Source: Longicatena caecimuris (lineage in GTDB: Bacteria; Bacillota_I; Bacilli_A; Erysipelotrichales; Erysipelotrichaceae). From it: a stretch of 53,745 bases of DNA. The notes under the pieces are model-generated. The model saw only the letters and a program-made list of their open reading frames with translations, was not told the origin of the DNA and searched no databases. The translations under genes were made by a program, and so were the position numbers. This document shows, one piece after another, positions 15,955 to 25,400 of this stretch. The DNA lies in the NCBI RefSeq assembly GCF_004341945.1, contig NZ_SMBP01000022.1:1-53745 (forward strand), read 5' to 3'. Numbering within the stretch: the first letter of the stretch is position 1; each line of letters opens with the position of its first letter.

Positions 15955-16716
15955 ATGAAGGATTTTTTTACATATTATACCGAAATCAAGTCAATGGCTG
16001 CACCATTTCAGACTTTTTCTATTGCGCACTTGTGTTTTTTATGCCTCATGGGCATCATTATTTATGCGTTGTATCATCGTTACACCACGCTTAACACATC
16101 TAACAAACGAAAGTTTCAGATCTATATGGCTTTATATTTTCTAATCGAAGAGGCCATATATACGCTATGGCTCTTACTTAACTGTCATGAACAGGTATGG
16201 ATTCAGATCTTGCCTTTAGAACTTTGCAGCTGCTGTGTTTATATGAATGCTGCCTGTGTCTTTACACAAAAAAATAGCTTGCGTTTCTTTAGTGGGGTAG
16301 TTGGCTTAGTTGCAGGAGGGGTAGCCATGATTTATCCTGCGAATATTGCCGGCTTATATCCAATCGTATCTTATCGCACGATCAATTTCTATATCTTACA
16401 TGGCGCCTTTCTCTTATTTTCGCTCATTCAATTAAGTGATACTACGCTTTTACAATATCGCTATATGAAGAAAAACTATTTGATTATTTGCTGTATGTTT
16501 TCCATCGCCTTTATTGTCAATCTGATGCTGGATACCCAATATATGTTTGTTGGTGTTCCACCGAAAATCGCTTTGGTAGCTAGCTTATATCAGCTGACCG
16601 GTATTTTCTTATTTATGCCGGCGGTCTTAGCCGCTTTGTTTGTCATTCAATGTATTGTTGTCTATTTATTACGTAAAGTATATGGCTATCCAACCAAAGA
16701 AGAAGCAGCATCGTAG
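15955..16716 (+). CDS. YwaF/TIGR02206-family integral membrane protein
   Basis: A 253-residue membrane protein with six or seven helices. The pattern of the YwaF (TIGR02206) family is visible: a buried ILPLELCSCCVYMNA segment in the third helix, then INFYILHGAFLLFS, and a late MFVGVPP loop. The function of the family is unknown. Start ATG 15955 after AGGGTGA; the GTG at 15946 lies within that site and is unlikely to be used. It is a single-gene unit between two terminators; the downstream hairpin overlaps its stop codon. Confidence 0.75.
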   Translation: MKDFFTYYTEIKSMAAPFQTFSIAHLCFLCLMGIIIYALYHRYTTLNTSNKRKFQIYMALYFLIEEAIYTLWLLLNCHEQVWIQILPLELCSCCVYMNAACVFTQKNSLRFFSGVVGLVAGGVAMIYPANIAGLYPIVSYRTINFYILHGAFLLFSLIQLSDTTLLQYRYMKKNYLIICCMFSIAFIVNLMLDTQYMFVGVPPKIALVASLYQLTGIFLFMPAVLAALFVIQCIVVYLLRKVYGYPTKEEAAS

Positions 16717-16736
16717 AGGAAGTATGCTGTTTTCTT
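16704..16736 (+). terminator. Terminator overlapping the stop codon of the YwaF-like gene
   Basis: AGCAGCAT (16704-16711) pairs with ATGCTGTT (16724-16731), one G-U, then TTCTTT. The stop codon lies in the loop. Confidence 0.55.
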
Positions 16737-16770
16737 TATCTTTATCATGTTTAAGGAAAAGTCATCCGTA

Positions 16771-16799
16771 TTGACTATGCACAAAGCAATTCTTATAGT
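16771..16799 (+). promoter_or_regulatory. Promoter of the DUF1266/DUF2185 gene
   Basis: TTGACT (16771-16776) and TATAGT (16794-16799) with an exact 17-base spacer, about 30 bases before the start codon. Confidence 0.75.
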
Positions 16800-16830
16800 A
16801 AAATAAGAAGAAAGAAACAGGAGATTATAT

Positions 16831-17928
16831 ATGACAAAACAAAAGGAAACAACATGGAGCCACACAAAGGCATTATTGCCGCAGATACAAGAGGCATACA
16901 CTGCGATGTGTCGCAATGCTCTTTCAGGCGGGGAAATATCTTTAAAAAAATTTACATTACTGCTCAGCGGTATTTCAGCCTGCCGTAAGACACCAGGCAT
17001 CCCAGAGCATATGGGCTATGAACAGATGTATGTGTGTAATGATGAACAGGCGCAAGAAGTGCGAAACCATCTGGAAAAGCTTTATGGCATAAAGGATGTG
17101 ACAAGCTTGGAGGCCTGCTGTGAACATCTGTTTACAACACACCGTGAATATGTTCAATTTTTATCTTTTTGGAAAGAACAGCCGATGTTTGATCTTCAAG
17201 ATCTGCAGCCGGAAGCAAAAACCATGTTTGAGCATTTTCAAAGTTATGCACAGCTTTTTTATCCATTCACACAAGACAAAGGCTTTTATGCTTGGGATGC
17301 CAATGAGATCATTGGTCTATATCGCAGAGCGTATGCCTGTCATTTGATTGATGAAGAAGCCTTTTGGAAACGCTGTTTGCCAATTGCCCGCAGGGTGTCT
17401 TCCTGGTATGCGAACTGGCAAGAATTTGCCTTAAGCTCTTTATGTGGCGCCTTATATTTTAATTTGCGTAATGGTGGCACGGATGAAGAGGCAGATGGCT
17501 TATTCCAGCTGCATATGCGATTGTTGCAGCAGCTGTTGAGTGAAGGCGGTGCTTGGGGCGTACATGGCTGGTATCAGACAATGCCCAAAAAATTTGTGAA
17601 GTCCAAGGAAGAAATATTACAATTGCTCCATGATTGGGAAGGCGGAGATGGCTGTATTGCCAGTGACCGCATTTTGGTAGATGGTTGTCGAATCGGTTAT
17701 ATGTATCGACAAGAACCACAGCAGGAATGGGATAGCGGCTGGCGTTTTATGGCTGGTGATGAAACGCAGGAATATCTCGATGATCCTTATCATTGCGGCA
17801 TTTATAAATTAAATACACTATGTAATTATGACCCGGAAATTCAACCTTTCCTCACAGATGAGGTGGGCAGTGCGTATGCGCGCAAGGAAGATGATTTATT
17901 ACATAAGATTTCTTCGAAAGAAGCTTAG
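16831..17928 (+). CDS. DUF1266-DUF2185 (Imm33-like) fusion protein
   Basis: A 365-residue soluble protein with two parts. Residues about 150-270 match DUF1266: AWDANEIIGLYRRAYACHLI, then a conserved W-rich WYANWQEFALSSLCGALYF. The C-terminal part (about 300-360) matches DUF2185, also called immunity protein 33: DSGWRFMAGDETQEYLDDP, then CGIYKLNTLCNYDPEI and LTDEVGSAYAR. Imm33 domains occur as immunity proteins in polymorphic toxin systems, but also in stand-alone housekeeping-like proteins. No toxin gene is next to it, so an immunity role is unproven. It has its own promoter (TTGACT-N17-TATAGT) and start ATG after ACAGGAGA. The N-terminal 140 residues are not recognised. Confidence 0.72.
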   Translation: MTKQKETTWSHTKALLPQIQEAYTAMCRNALSGGEISLKKFTLLLSGISACRKTPGIPEHMGYEQMYVCNDEQAQEVRNHLEKLYGIKDVTSLEACCEHLFTTHREYVQFLSFWKEQPMFDLQDLQPEAKTMFEHFQSYAQLFYPFTQDKGFYAWDANEIIGLYRRAYACHLIDEEAFWKRCLPIARRVSSWYANWQEFALSSLCGALYFNLRNGGTDEEADGLFQLHMRLLQQLLSEGGAWGVHGWYQTMPKKFVKSKEEILQLLHDWEGGDGCIASDRILVDGCRIGYMYRQEPQQEWDSGWRFMAGDETQEYLDDPYHCGIYKLNTLCNYDPEIQPFLTDEVGSAYARKEDDLLHKISSKEA

Positions 17929-18003
17929 CTTGTTCTTACGATTCTCTTACAGGCATTGACTTTCTAAAGCAAATTATGCTAGTTATAAAGAGAGGTGTTG
18001 AAC

Positions 18004-20370
18004 ATGCTGAAAGTATCCCATATCACCATGACAAACAAACAGCGGCATCTGTTAACAGATGTCTCTTTTGTATTACCTGCACATGGGTTTTGTGCCATTA
18101 CGGCTAAGGAAAAAGAAACCGAAAAGGCCATCAGTTATCTTTTGGCCGGTATGAAACAAGCGGATGCCGGATTTTTACAGTGTGATGAAACAAAAGTAAC
18201 CAATTTCTCTGTGACGGAAAGAAGCCGGTATCGCACAAGCTGTGTGACTAGCTGGTTTGGCGATTTCCTTTTCTTACCATCAGCAAGTGTGAAAGAAAAT
18301 ATTGTTTTACAATATGCATATGAAAAGACAAAGGTGAAACAGGTGCTGCAAGATTGGCAATTGTCTTCCATAGCAGAAAAAAGCATTGAAGAAGTCAGCT
18401 TTCAAGATAAAGTGAAAACGATGCTTGCCCGAAGTGCTTTGCGTACCTATCGTTCGATCATTTTTTATCCCGATAGTACGCCATTTTCAAAAGAGGAGCT
18501 GCAAAGCATTTATCAATTGTTAAAAATTTATAGTGAACACATACTGGTCATCGTTGTCGGTGATCCTGCCTGTCATGCCTATAGTGAACGCATCTTGGAA
18601 TTTCGTGAAGGTATTTTAATCAGTGATAATCAAGCAGATGAAGAAGTAAAAATACAGGATATTCAACAACCTGGTGTAACCATGCAGAAAGAGGGATGGC
18701 ATGCGATGTTTGAGGAGCAACATCGTCGCTATCGCTGGCCTTATCATGCGTTAAAATTTTTAACATTGATGTCATTGATCCTTGTTTGTATCTTATGGAG
18801 CACAACGAGCTTAGATATCGTCAATATTGAGTTGGGCATGCTGCAAAAGGATAAGACGAATTCATTTGTCGTCCATAAGATAGCCCAAGGGGACGATGGG
18901 ACATTATATCCCGCTTTAAAAACGAATCTATCATCAAAGGATGTTTCAATCTTACAGAAGCATATGAAGGGCAATCTGCTATGTAGTTATGTAGCGGTCA
19001 ATGCAACCTTTGCCAATGCCTATCTGGAAGGTATTTACGATAAAGAAGCCATACCCTTAGAAAATTACTTGCCTGTGGTGGAGGCAAATACTGCCAAGCA
19101 AGCCGGGATCAAAAAATTGCAGGGGCATTATCCTACAACCTTTGATGAAGTTTGTCTTTCGTTGCAAACGGCTCATCAGCTCTTTCATCAAGAGATACCG
19201 GCAGAGAAACTGTTGCATATGACAATTTCTTGGTATGGCCTGCCTTTACGGATTTCTGGGGTTTTTGAGGATGAGGATGGGGATAAGACTGCAAATGGCG
19301 TTTTAGGAATGCATCTGGGCTATCCCTTGTATGTAAAAAGCGGTTATCTGAAACAACATCCTTTATCGAAGATGAAAAGCTTTCCTTCCAGTAACAAACG
19401 CTTATTATATCAAGATCATTTTGTAAACATTCAAGATATTCAGCCGATCGATGTCTTTTCACGTTTTTATAATGGAAAACAGATTGTGTACTACACCCCA
19501 ATTGCACAGGATGAAATTGTCCTTGATGTAGCCACCGCTATTGAAATGGGGTTCCCTTATGAACGCTATGCAAACGATGAGACAATGAGCTATCAGGAAA
19601 AATTGTATGCTTATATTCGCTTTGCTGATGAGATGATCGGTAAACAAATACAGGTACAGGCGTATACAATCGAAGCCACACCAATTAACAGTATGTTGTA
19701 TCGTAAGAATGTGAAAATTGCCGGTTTCTTATTACCGAGTATGGACATGATGGAAGGAAACGAGCAGGTAAAGGATGCTACCGTGTATATGGATGAAACC
19801 GGTTTATCGAATGTCCTGGTGAAAAATGTCCAAATCAAACAGGTAACTTATCAAGGAAACAGTGTGGAGGAAGTAAGAGAGGCATTGCAGTATCTGAATA
19901 CTAGTAATTTATATGAGATAAGCTTAAAAAATTCTTTGCTGCTGCAAGTTCTAGTCATTGATTTCAAGGAATTGTTCACCTTTTTTGCGATTGCCAGCAT
20001 CTTCTTTCTAGGAGGCAGTGTACTGCTTTATTTTCTGCTGCTGCATAAAACCATTCAGCATCAGCAACTTGCTTGCAGTGTGTATTATGTTTTTGGGGAG
20101 CGAAAGGACGCAATGCGTAAATTATATGAAAAAACCTTCTTAAGAAGATGGCGAAAATATTTGTTTGTAGCTATCTTTATAACGACCATCTTATTGTGGG
20201 ACTATATCATATTGATCTTGTTAAAGCTTTCAGCGGATGTTTCACTATTGATGTATTTGTTATTGCCCGCTTGTGTGGGTGGTTTGCTTTACTTCAGCAT
20301 GCAGCTGGCAACACGATGGTATCTGAAACATTCTTCACTGCTGCTGGATGCATATGCTGAAGAAGTATGA
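18004..20370 (+). CDS. ABC-type pseudo-ATPase fused to an FtsX/MacB-like permease
   Basis: A 788-residue fusion. Residues 1-215 have the length and strand order of an ABC ATPase but every nucleotide motif is lost: the P-loop region reads AKEKETEKAISYLLAG, the signature region EVSFQDKVKTMLAR, Walker B IIFYPDS, and the switch His is absent (VIVVGDP). One helix follows (about 248-270), then a large extracellular region of about 380 residues, then three C-terminal helices (about 655-770), the topology of MacB/FtsX permeases. Start ATG 18004 after GAGAGGTG. It may be a sensor or a non-hydrolysing partner, for example in peptide resistance. The upstream promoter is unclear: TTGACT at 17956 has only a poor -10. 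Confidence 0.65.
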   Translation: MLKVSHITMTNKQRHLLTDVSFVLPAHGFCAITAKEKETEKAISYLLAGMKQADAGFLQCDETKVTNFSVTERSRYRTSCVTSWFGDFLFLPSASVKENIVLQYAYEKTKVKQVLQDWQLSSIAEKSIEEVSFQDKVKTMLARSALRTYRSIIFYPDSTPFSKEELQSIYQLLKIYSEHILVIVVGDPACHAYSERILEFREGILISDNQADEEVKIQDIQQPGVTMQKEGWHAMFEEQHRRYRWPYHALKFLTLMSLILVCILWSTTSLDIVNIELGMLQKDKTNSFVVHKIAQGDDGTLYPALKTNLSSKDVSILQKHMKGNLLCSYVAVNATFANAYLEGIYDKEAIPLENYLPVVEANTAKQAGIKKLQGHYPTTFDEVCLSLQTAHQLFHQEIPAEKLLHMTISWYGLPLRISGVFEDEDGDKTANGVLGMHLGYPLYVKSGYLKQHPLSKMKSFPSSNKRLLYQDHFVNIQDIQPIDVFSRFYNGKQIVYYTPIAQDEIVLDVATAIEMGFPYERYANDETMSYQEKLYAYIRFADEMIGKQIQVQAYTIEATPINSMLYRKNVKIAGFLLPSMDMMEGNEQVKDATVYMDETGLSNVLVKNVQIKQVTYQGNSVEEVREALQYLNTSNLYEISLKNSLLLQVLVIDFKELFTFFAIASIFFLGGSVLLYFLLLHKTIQHQQLACSVYYVFGERKDAMRKLYEKTFLRRWRKYLFVAIFITTILLWDYIILILLKLSADVSLLMYLLLPACVGGLLYFSMQLATRWYLKHSSLLLDAYAEEV

Positions 20371-20399
20371 TAAAATACGAAGGTATTGGAGGGATGTGT

Positions 20400-21728
20400 A
20401 TGAAAGAACAATTTCTGCAGCGGATGAAGGAATATCTGCAAGAGGATTATGAGGCTTATGTAAAAACGTTAGAGGAAGATGCTTATCGTGGGTTGCGTGT
20501 TAATACGACAAAGATAAGCGTTGAGGCTTTTTTACAGCTGTCTGTTTGTGAGTGTAAGCCTTCTGCGATCTGTCCTGAAACCTTTTATATTCCGCACCAG
20601 GAAAAAGGGTTAGGCAATCATCCTGCACATCTTGCCGGTCTGTTTTATATGCAAGAGCCAAGTGCTTCCAGTGCTGTAGAAGTTTTGGATGTACAAGAGG
20701 GGGATTGGGTGTTGGATATGTGTGCAGCTCCGGGAGGCAAAAGTACACAGATTGCCGCGAAATTGCAGCACAGTGGTTTACTAGTCAGTAATGAAATAGA
20801 GGCAAAGCGGGCGGCCGTATTGATGAGCAATATGGAACGTTTAGGTTTTAGTGAATGTATGATTACCAATGCACGTCCCGATGAACTGGCCAAGGAAATG
20901 GGCGGCTGGTTTGATAAGGTCTTGGTAGATGCTCCTTGCAGTGGCGAAGGCATGTTTAAAAAACACGCCAAGGCAATGGACGATTGGAGCGTAGAACATG
21001 TGGCTTCCTGTGCAATGCGCCAAAAGCTTATTTTAGAAAGTGCCTATGAAACCTTAAAAGAAGAGGGCATTCTTGTATATTCTACCTGTACTTATTCTAT
21101 GGAAGAAAATGAAGAAGTCGTTTATGAATTTTTAAAGCATCATGACGATATGGAATTATTAGATTGCCAGGTTAACTTTGGCAGAAGCGGATTTTCTTAT
21201 CGTGATCTGGATGTGACAAAGGTGCGAAGAATTTTCCCGATGGATCAAGGGGAAGGACATTTTGTGGCCAAGATGAAGAAACATGGTCAAGCCGTCATAT
21301 CGCGGAAAAAAGAAGTGGCGGATACAGCCTTGCCAATGTTTGCCCAAGCTTTTTTAAAAAGCCAGCTGGCAAAGCAGCCTGCGCATACGTTACTATTGCA
21401 GGATAAGCTATATCTGAAACAAACGCCTTTTTTGAAACTTAAGAAAATTCATATCCTGCGCCAGGGCATCTTAGCCGGGGAAATCATGAAAAACCGCATA
21501 GAGCCACATCAGCATTTTTATAGCGCAAGTTTGCATCAGGATAAGTTTTTACAGACCTATGATATGTGTGATGAGGAATGTCACCTCTTTTTACAAGGTC
21601 ATCCTCTATCTGTCAGTGGGTATAAGGGGTATACGGCCTTATTGTGGCATCAGCATCCCATCGGCTTTGCCAAAGGGGATGGCATGGTGTTAAAAAATAA
21701 ATACCCTAAAGGAATGCGTATTCGCTGA
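20400..21728 (+). CDS. rsmF: 16S rRNA m5C methyltransferase, RsmF/YebU type
   Basis: A 442-residue NOL1/NOP2/Sun-family RNA cytosine-C5 methyltransferase. The SAM site is LDMCAAPGGKSTQIA (105-119). The two catalytic cysteines are Cys180 in DAPCSGEGMF and Cys230 in YSTCTYSMEENEEV. The C-terminal 150 residues form the PUA-like domain of RsmF, with RIEPHQHFYSASL and a KGDGMVLKNKYPKGMRI ending. It methylates a cytosine of 16S rRNA during ribosome maturation. Start ATG 20400 after GGAGGG; the in-frame ATG at 20367 overlaps the previous gene and lacks such a site. It overlaps no gene and ends in a strong terminator. Confidence 0.87.
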   Translation: MKEQFLQRMKEYLQEDYEAYVKTLEEDAYRGLRVNTTKISVEAFLQLSVCECKPSAICPETFYIPHQEKGLGNHPAHLAGLFYMQEPSASSAVEVLDVQEGDWVLDMCAAPGGKSTQIAAKLQHSGLLVSNEIEAKRAAVLMSNMERLGFSECMITNARPDELAKEMGGWFDKVLVDAPCSGEGMFKKHAKAMDDWSVEHVASCAMRQKLILESAYETLKEEGILVYSTCTYSMEENEEVVYEFLKHHDDMELLDCQVNFGRSGFSYRDLDVTKVRRIFPMDQGEGHFVAKMKKHGQAVISRKKEVADTALPMFAQAFLKSQLAKQPAHTLLLQDKLYLKQTPFLKLKKIHILRQGILAGEIMKNRIEPHQHFYSASLHQDKFLQTYDMCDEECHLFLQGHPLSVSGYKGYTALLWHQHPIGFAKGDGMVLKNKYPKGMRIR

Positions 21729-21772
21729 TCGAAAATAGAAATAACTTGACCAAATAGGTAAGGATAAATGAC

Positions 21773-21807
21773 AGGAATTTCCGATTGTATCGAGATTCCT
21801 TTTTTTA
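21773..21807 (+). terminator. Terminator of rsmF
   Basis: AGGAAT (21773-21778) pairs with ATTCCT (21795-21800), with an inner CGAT/ATCG helix, then seven T. Confidence 0.8.
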
Positions 21808-22416
21808 TTGCCCTTATGCTATAGCCACAAGGGGAAAGTATGTACGTTCATAACGATATTTCTATAATCGTATGTAAAATTTAGTAATATCTTGTTATGT
21901 TTTTCTAAGATATTGATAAAGAATTGACACACGCGTGCTTATTGATTATCCTGTACATGGGTTAAGCAAAAAGGATCCTGTACATGGGCAATGAGAGCTA
22001 TAACGAACACTGTTATAGATAAGATGTCTTTTTATGAAAACAATGAATAATGCTTTATGCAAGGTGAATGCGCTGGTATTGCTGAAGCAGCTTTATAAAT
22101 ACAAAAGGCAATGGATAGATGCTGGTAAAAATTGTCCTTCGCTATGAGAATGATCATGGATACAAGCAAATGAAAAACGTTATGATAAGGTCAACATGTC
22201 TGGGAAAATGCAACCGAAACTTAGTGAAAAAAGCGAATGCCAATGATGATCATGGGCTTTGCCATATAGAATGAAAAAACCTAGTCGAAAGATCTATAGG
22301 TATTTTCTGGTTGAATGACTTCATGGTATACAAGAAAAAGGCTTACTTTCGCATAGATGTAGATCATGTCTCATGTTTATGTTACAAAAAGTGGAAATGG
22401 AAGGGAGAACGTATAG
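21808..22416 (+). promoter_or_regulatory. Long leader region of the giant surface protein, with promoter and 14-base direct repeat
   Basis: A 600-base stretch with no supported gene. A strong promoter is present: TTGACA (21924-21929), 17 bases, TATCCT (21947-21952). The 14-base sequence ATCCTGTACATGGG occurs twice, at 21948-21961 (overlapping the -10) and 21975-21988, 27 bases apart; its core TGTACA is palindromic, so this is a candidate operator. A hairpin CTATAAC/GTTATAG lies at 21998-22018. If this promoter drives the gene at 22417, the untranslated leader is about 450 bases long. The rest shows nothing I can name. Confidence 0.5.
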
Positions 22417-25400
22417 ATGAAAAATGGTAAGAAACTTGTCTCTATGATACTGGTCATCACGATGATCGTTTTAACCTTTCCGACTTCCCTATTTGCAGAA
22501 GAGATGAAAACAACAGAGGATTCTCAAACTGTTGCTGTGGAAAGTACATTTCATCAGTTTGCAGGTGTCATCTTTGAGGATACAAATAAAAATGGTCAAA
22601 AAGATGCCAATGAAAAGGGTTATGCCGATATGGAGATTTGTTTTTTCAATTTCGACAACAAATCGCAAGAGGCTGATTATATAACGCTTACGAAAGCAGA
22701 TGGTACTTTTCAGTATCCAAAAGTGAAAGAGGGTTCATATCGTTTAAAGATACAAAGTGCGGATGCCCAATTGGATATGAAAGACTATACGATCCGAAAT
22801 CCTCAGGAAGATGGTTTTGTCATGGAGGAGAAACAAAAGAAAACCTATGTGATAAAAGACATCCATGTACCACAGACCAAGAGCATTGCTTTATCTTTAA
22901 GGAAAAAACCTAAGAAAAGAATCGAAAGTCATACGCTGCAAACAAAACAAACGGATGTGCCAAAACAGCTTGTGAAAAAAACGATAAAAGATGTAACAGA
23001 TAGCAATAAAAAGAAACTTACGGCAAAAAAAGAGGCCATGGATATAACACCTGTCAGTATGTCAGAACTAGCCTATTTACCGCTGGAAAAGACAGGCGCT
23101 GCAAGGAATACAGATACTGCATTGATGGCCAATATGCGATCTGCATTATCTGCTGAAACATGGAATTTTCAAACGTATTATGTAGGACAGGATGATGCTT
23201 ATTATGTGGATAAGAGTAATGATTTTTCCCTTAAGTATCAAATGGAGTTTCATACCAGCGTCGTTTTAGAAAAAGAAGCGGTAACGATTCGCATTCCAAA
23301 ACGTTTGTTACAAGATCGCAATGGTAAGGATATCCTGCCTACCAGTATCGCAGTGCCACAAGGAAGTAAAGAACAGCCGATTAAAAATAAAATCATCCCT
23401 TTCAATTACTATGAGGAAGGAGCGGATCTTGTCTTTTTCAACTATGATCGCATCACAGCGGGTTCCAATATCGCATTTCAGATATTGTATAAAGATGTGA
23501 ATATCATGACTATAAGAAATGGCAGTCAATGGAGTCTAACACCAAGTATTCAAATCATGACAAAGGATGGCATGGAAGAAAAGCAACTTACACCATTGCG
23601 TGGCAGTATCCATTCACAAGTTCAGCTGATGGATGTGAAAAAAAGCCCACTGCTGAATGAAAAAAGCTATTATCCGGGTATTTATACGAAAGAACAATTA
23701 CAGGAACTGGTACAAGGAACGATTGACGAGGAGTTTCTTACACGCTTTGAAGCATATCGTTTTGTCGCATGGAGAGTAGATATTAAGGGCTATGCTACAC
23801 AGCCATGGGATCTGTATATAAAAGATCAAACGAGTCATGATGGCAAAGTTGTCGGTTTTCAGCACCCTTATGAACCCATTTCTTATCACGGAGAAGCTGG
23901 CTATTACAAAATAGCGACACAAAACATGGAGAAGAAAATCAACTACACAGGACCTGAGCATGCGGTTTTGGTAGTTGTAGCCTATCCCAAAGATAAGGTC
24001 AGTGCGAATGAAGTCATTGAAAACAGTGTCGAGGTTATCGCACATCCATGTGATGGTGGAGAAGACCAAACGAAAGAAAGCAGTACTTCCTGGATCTATC
24101 AGGATTATGACTGGAATTATCATGGCGATGAGATAGGTGTTTTAAAAAGTGGCGGAGGCAACTTCAGCAGTTGGTTAGAAGTTTATAAGAGTGCCAGAAA
24201 AGCAGGACAGGATGTTGGAGATCTACCGTTTAAAGTTAATGGTATTAACCGAGGTTATGCGAAAACACACTATATACAAGCGGCAGATGGCATACAGCTG
24301 GGTGATCGCATTCCAGGTGCCAGCTATCTTATGACAACCGTGGATGATTTTCTTTATGCATATCCTAACACAGGTGATGTTGCCGATTATCAAGTATTAG
24401 ATGATCAAGATTATTATTACAGCAGCGTTAGCATTACGCAGACAGATATCGGTTATGATCCATATGAAGATCGCGAAGCAGCTCCTGAAAAGACAAAAGG
24501 AATTGTTATTGAGGCGATGTTTGCCGGCAGCCATACATGGGAAAAAGTAAAAGAAATTCCCTGGGAATCATCAGGAAGAATGCGTTATTACTTTACAAAA
24601 GAAGAACTAAAGAGAAAGCCATGGCGCGTAAAGGTCGTACATGAGTCTGTCAATTATGAGTCTGATTGTATGATCGAACTTCAAGTACGCCTTCGTCATG
24701 ATTCACCGGTATTGGCAAAGCTTGTCAAAGACAATGATGACGTGCAAGAGATAACATTAGAAAATATCGCGGGCATCATGGGGCAAAAGATGGCTTATGG
24801 CGTGCCGCAAGAGTATTACCATAGTCAGAGTATTGAAAACGGAAACTACCGTGAACCGGGCTTAATTGAAGCGACAAAGGCATTGTATGATGGCATACTG
24901 ATTACAAGAGCAAGTGCCAAAGCTACATTAACCTCTTTACAAAAACATGCAGCATCTTATAAGTATGGGCAGGCTTGGAATGATACGACATCCGGACGGG
25001 TACATCTGAAATATAATATCATGGCATTTGATGGGTATGAGGTATATGATGCAAAAGGAGTAAGCTTTCTTAAGGAATATGGCGTAACTTCACCGGGGCG
25101 AAAAGAAGTTGTCTTCTATGACTTATTGCCATATGGCATTAAATTTGATCCTTCTATTCAAATAAGGGCTGGTCGTGTTCCTTCCACTAGCAGCGAAGCG
25201 GTAAAGCAAGAAAAGGGATGGGATCAGGAGCAAGTAAAGGTCGTTGTCGATTCACAAAAAGATATTGATACCAACTATCGGGGAAGTGGAAGAACGAGAA
25301 TCGCCTTCCATATCCAATACGAAGGAGAGGATGCTTCCGGCTACTATGATAAGATGTGGATGGAAGGCTGGGGCGTCAGCTTTGGAGCATATTATGATTG

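Noticed and set aside
17956-17989. Promoter TTGACT for the gene at 18004
   Set aside because: The best -10 candidates (TATGCT, TATAAA) have spacers of 13 and 22 bases; only a poor TAGTTA fits, so no promoter was listed.
22034-22147. A 37-codon open frame in the leader of the giant surface protein
   Set aside because: No ribosome binding site is visible before its ATG and the translation has no recognisable motif.
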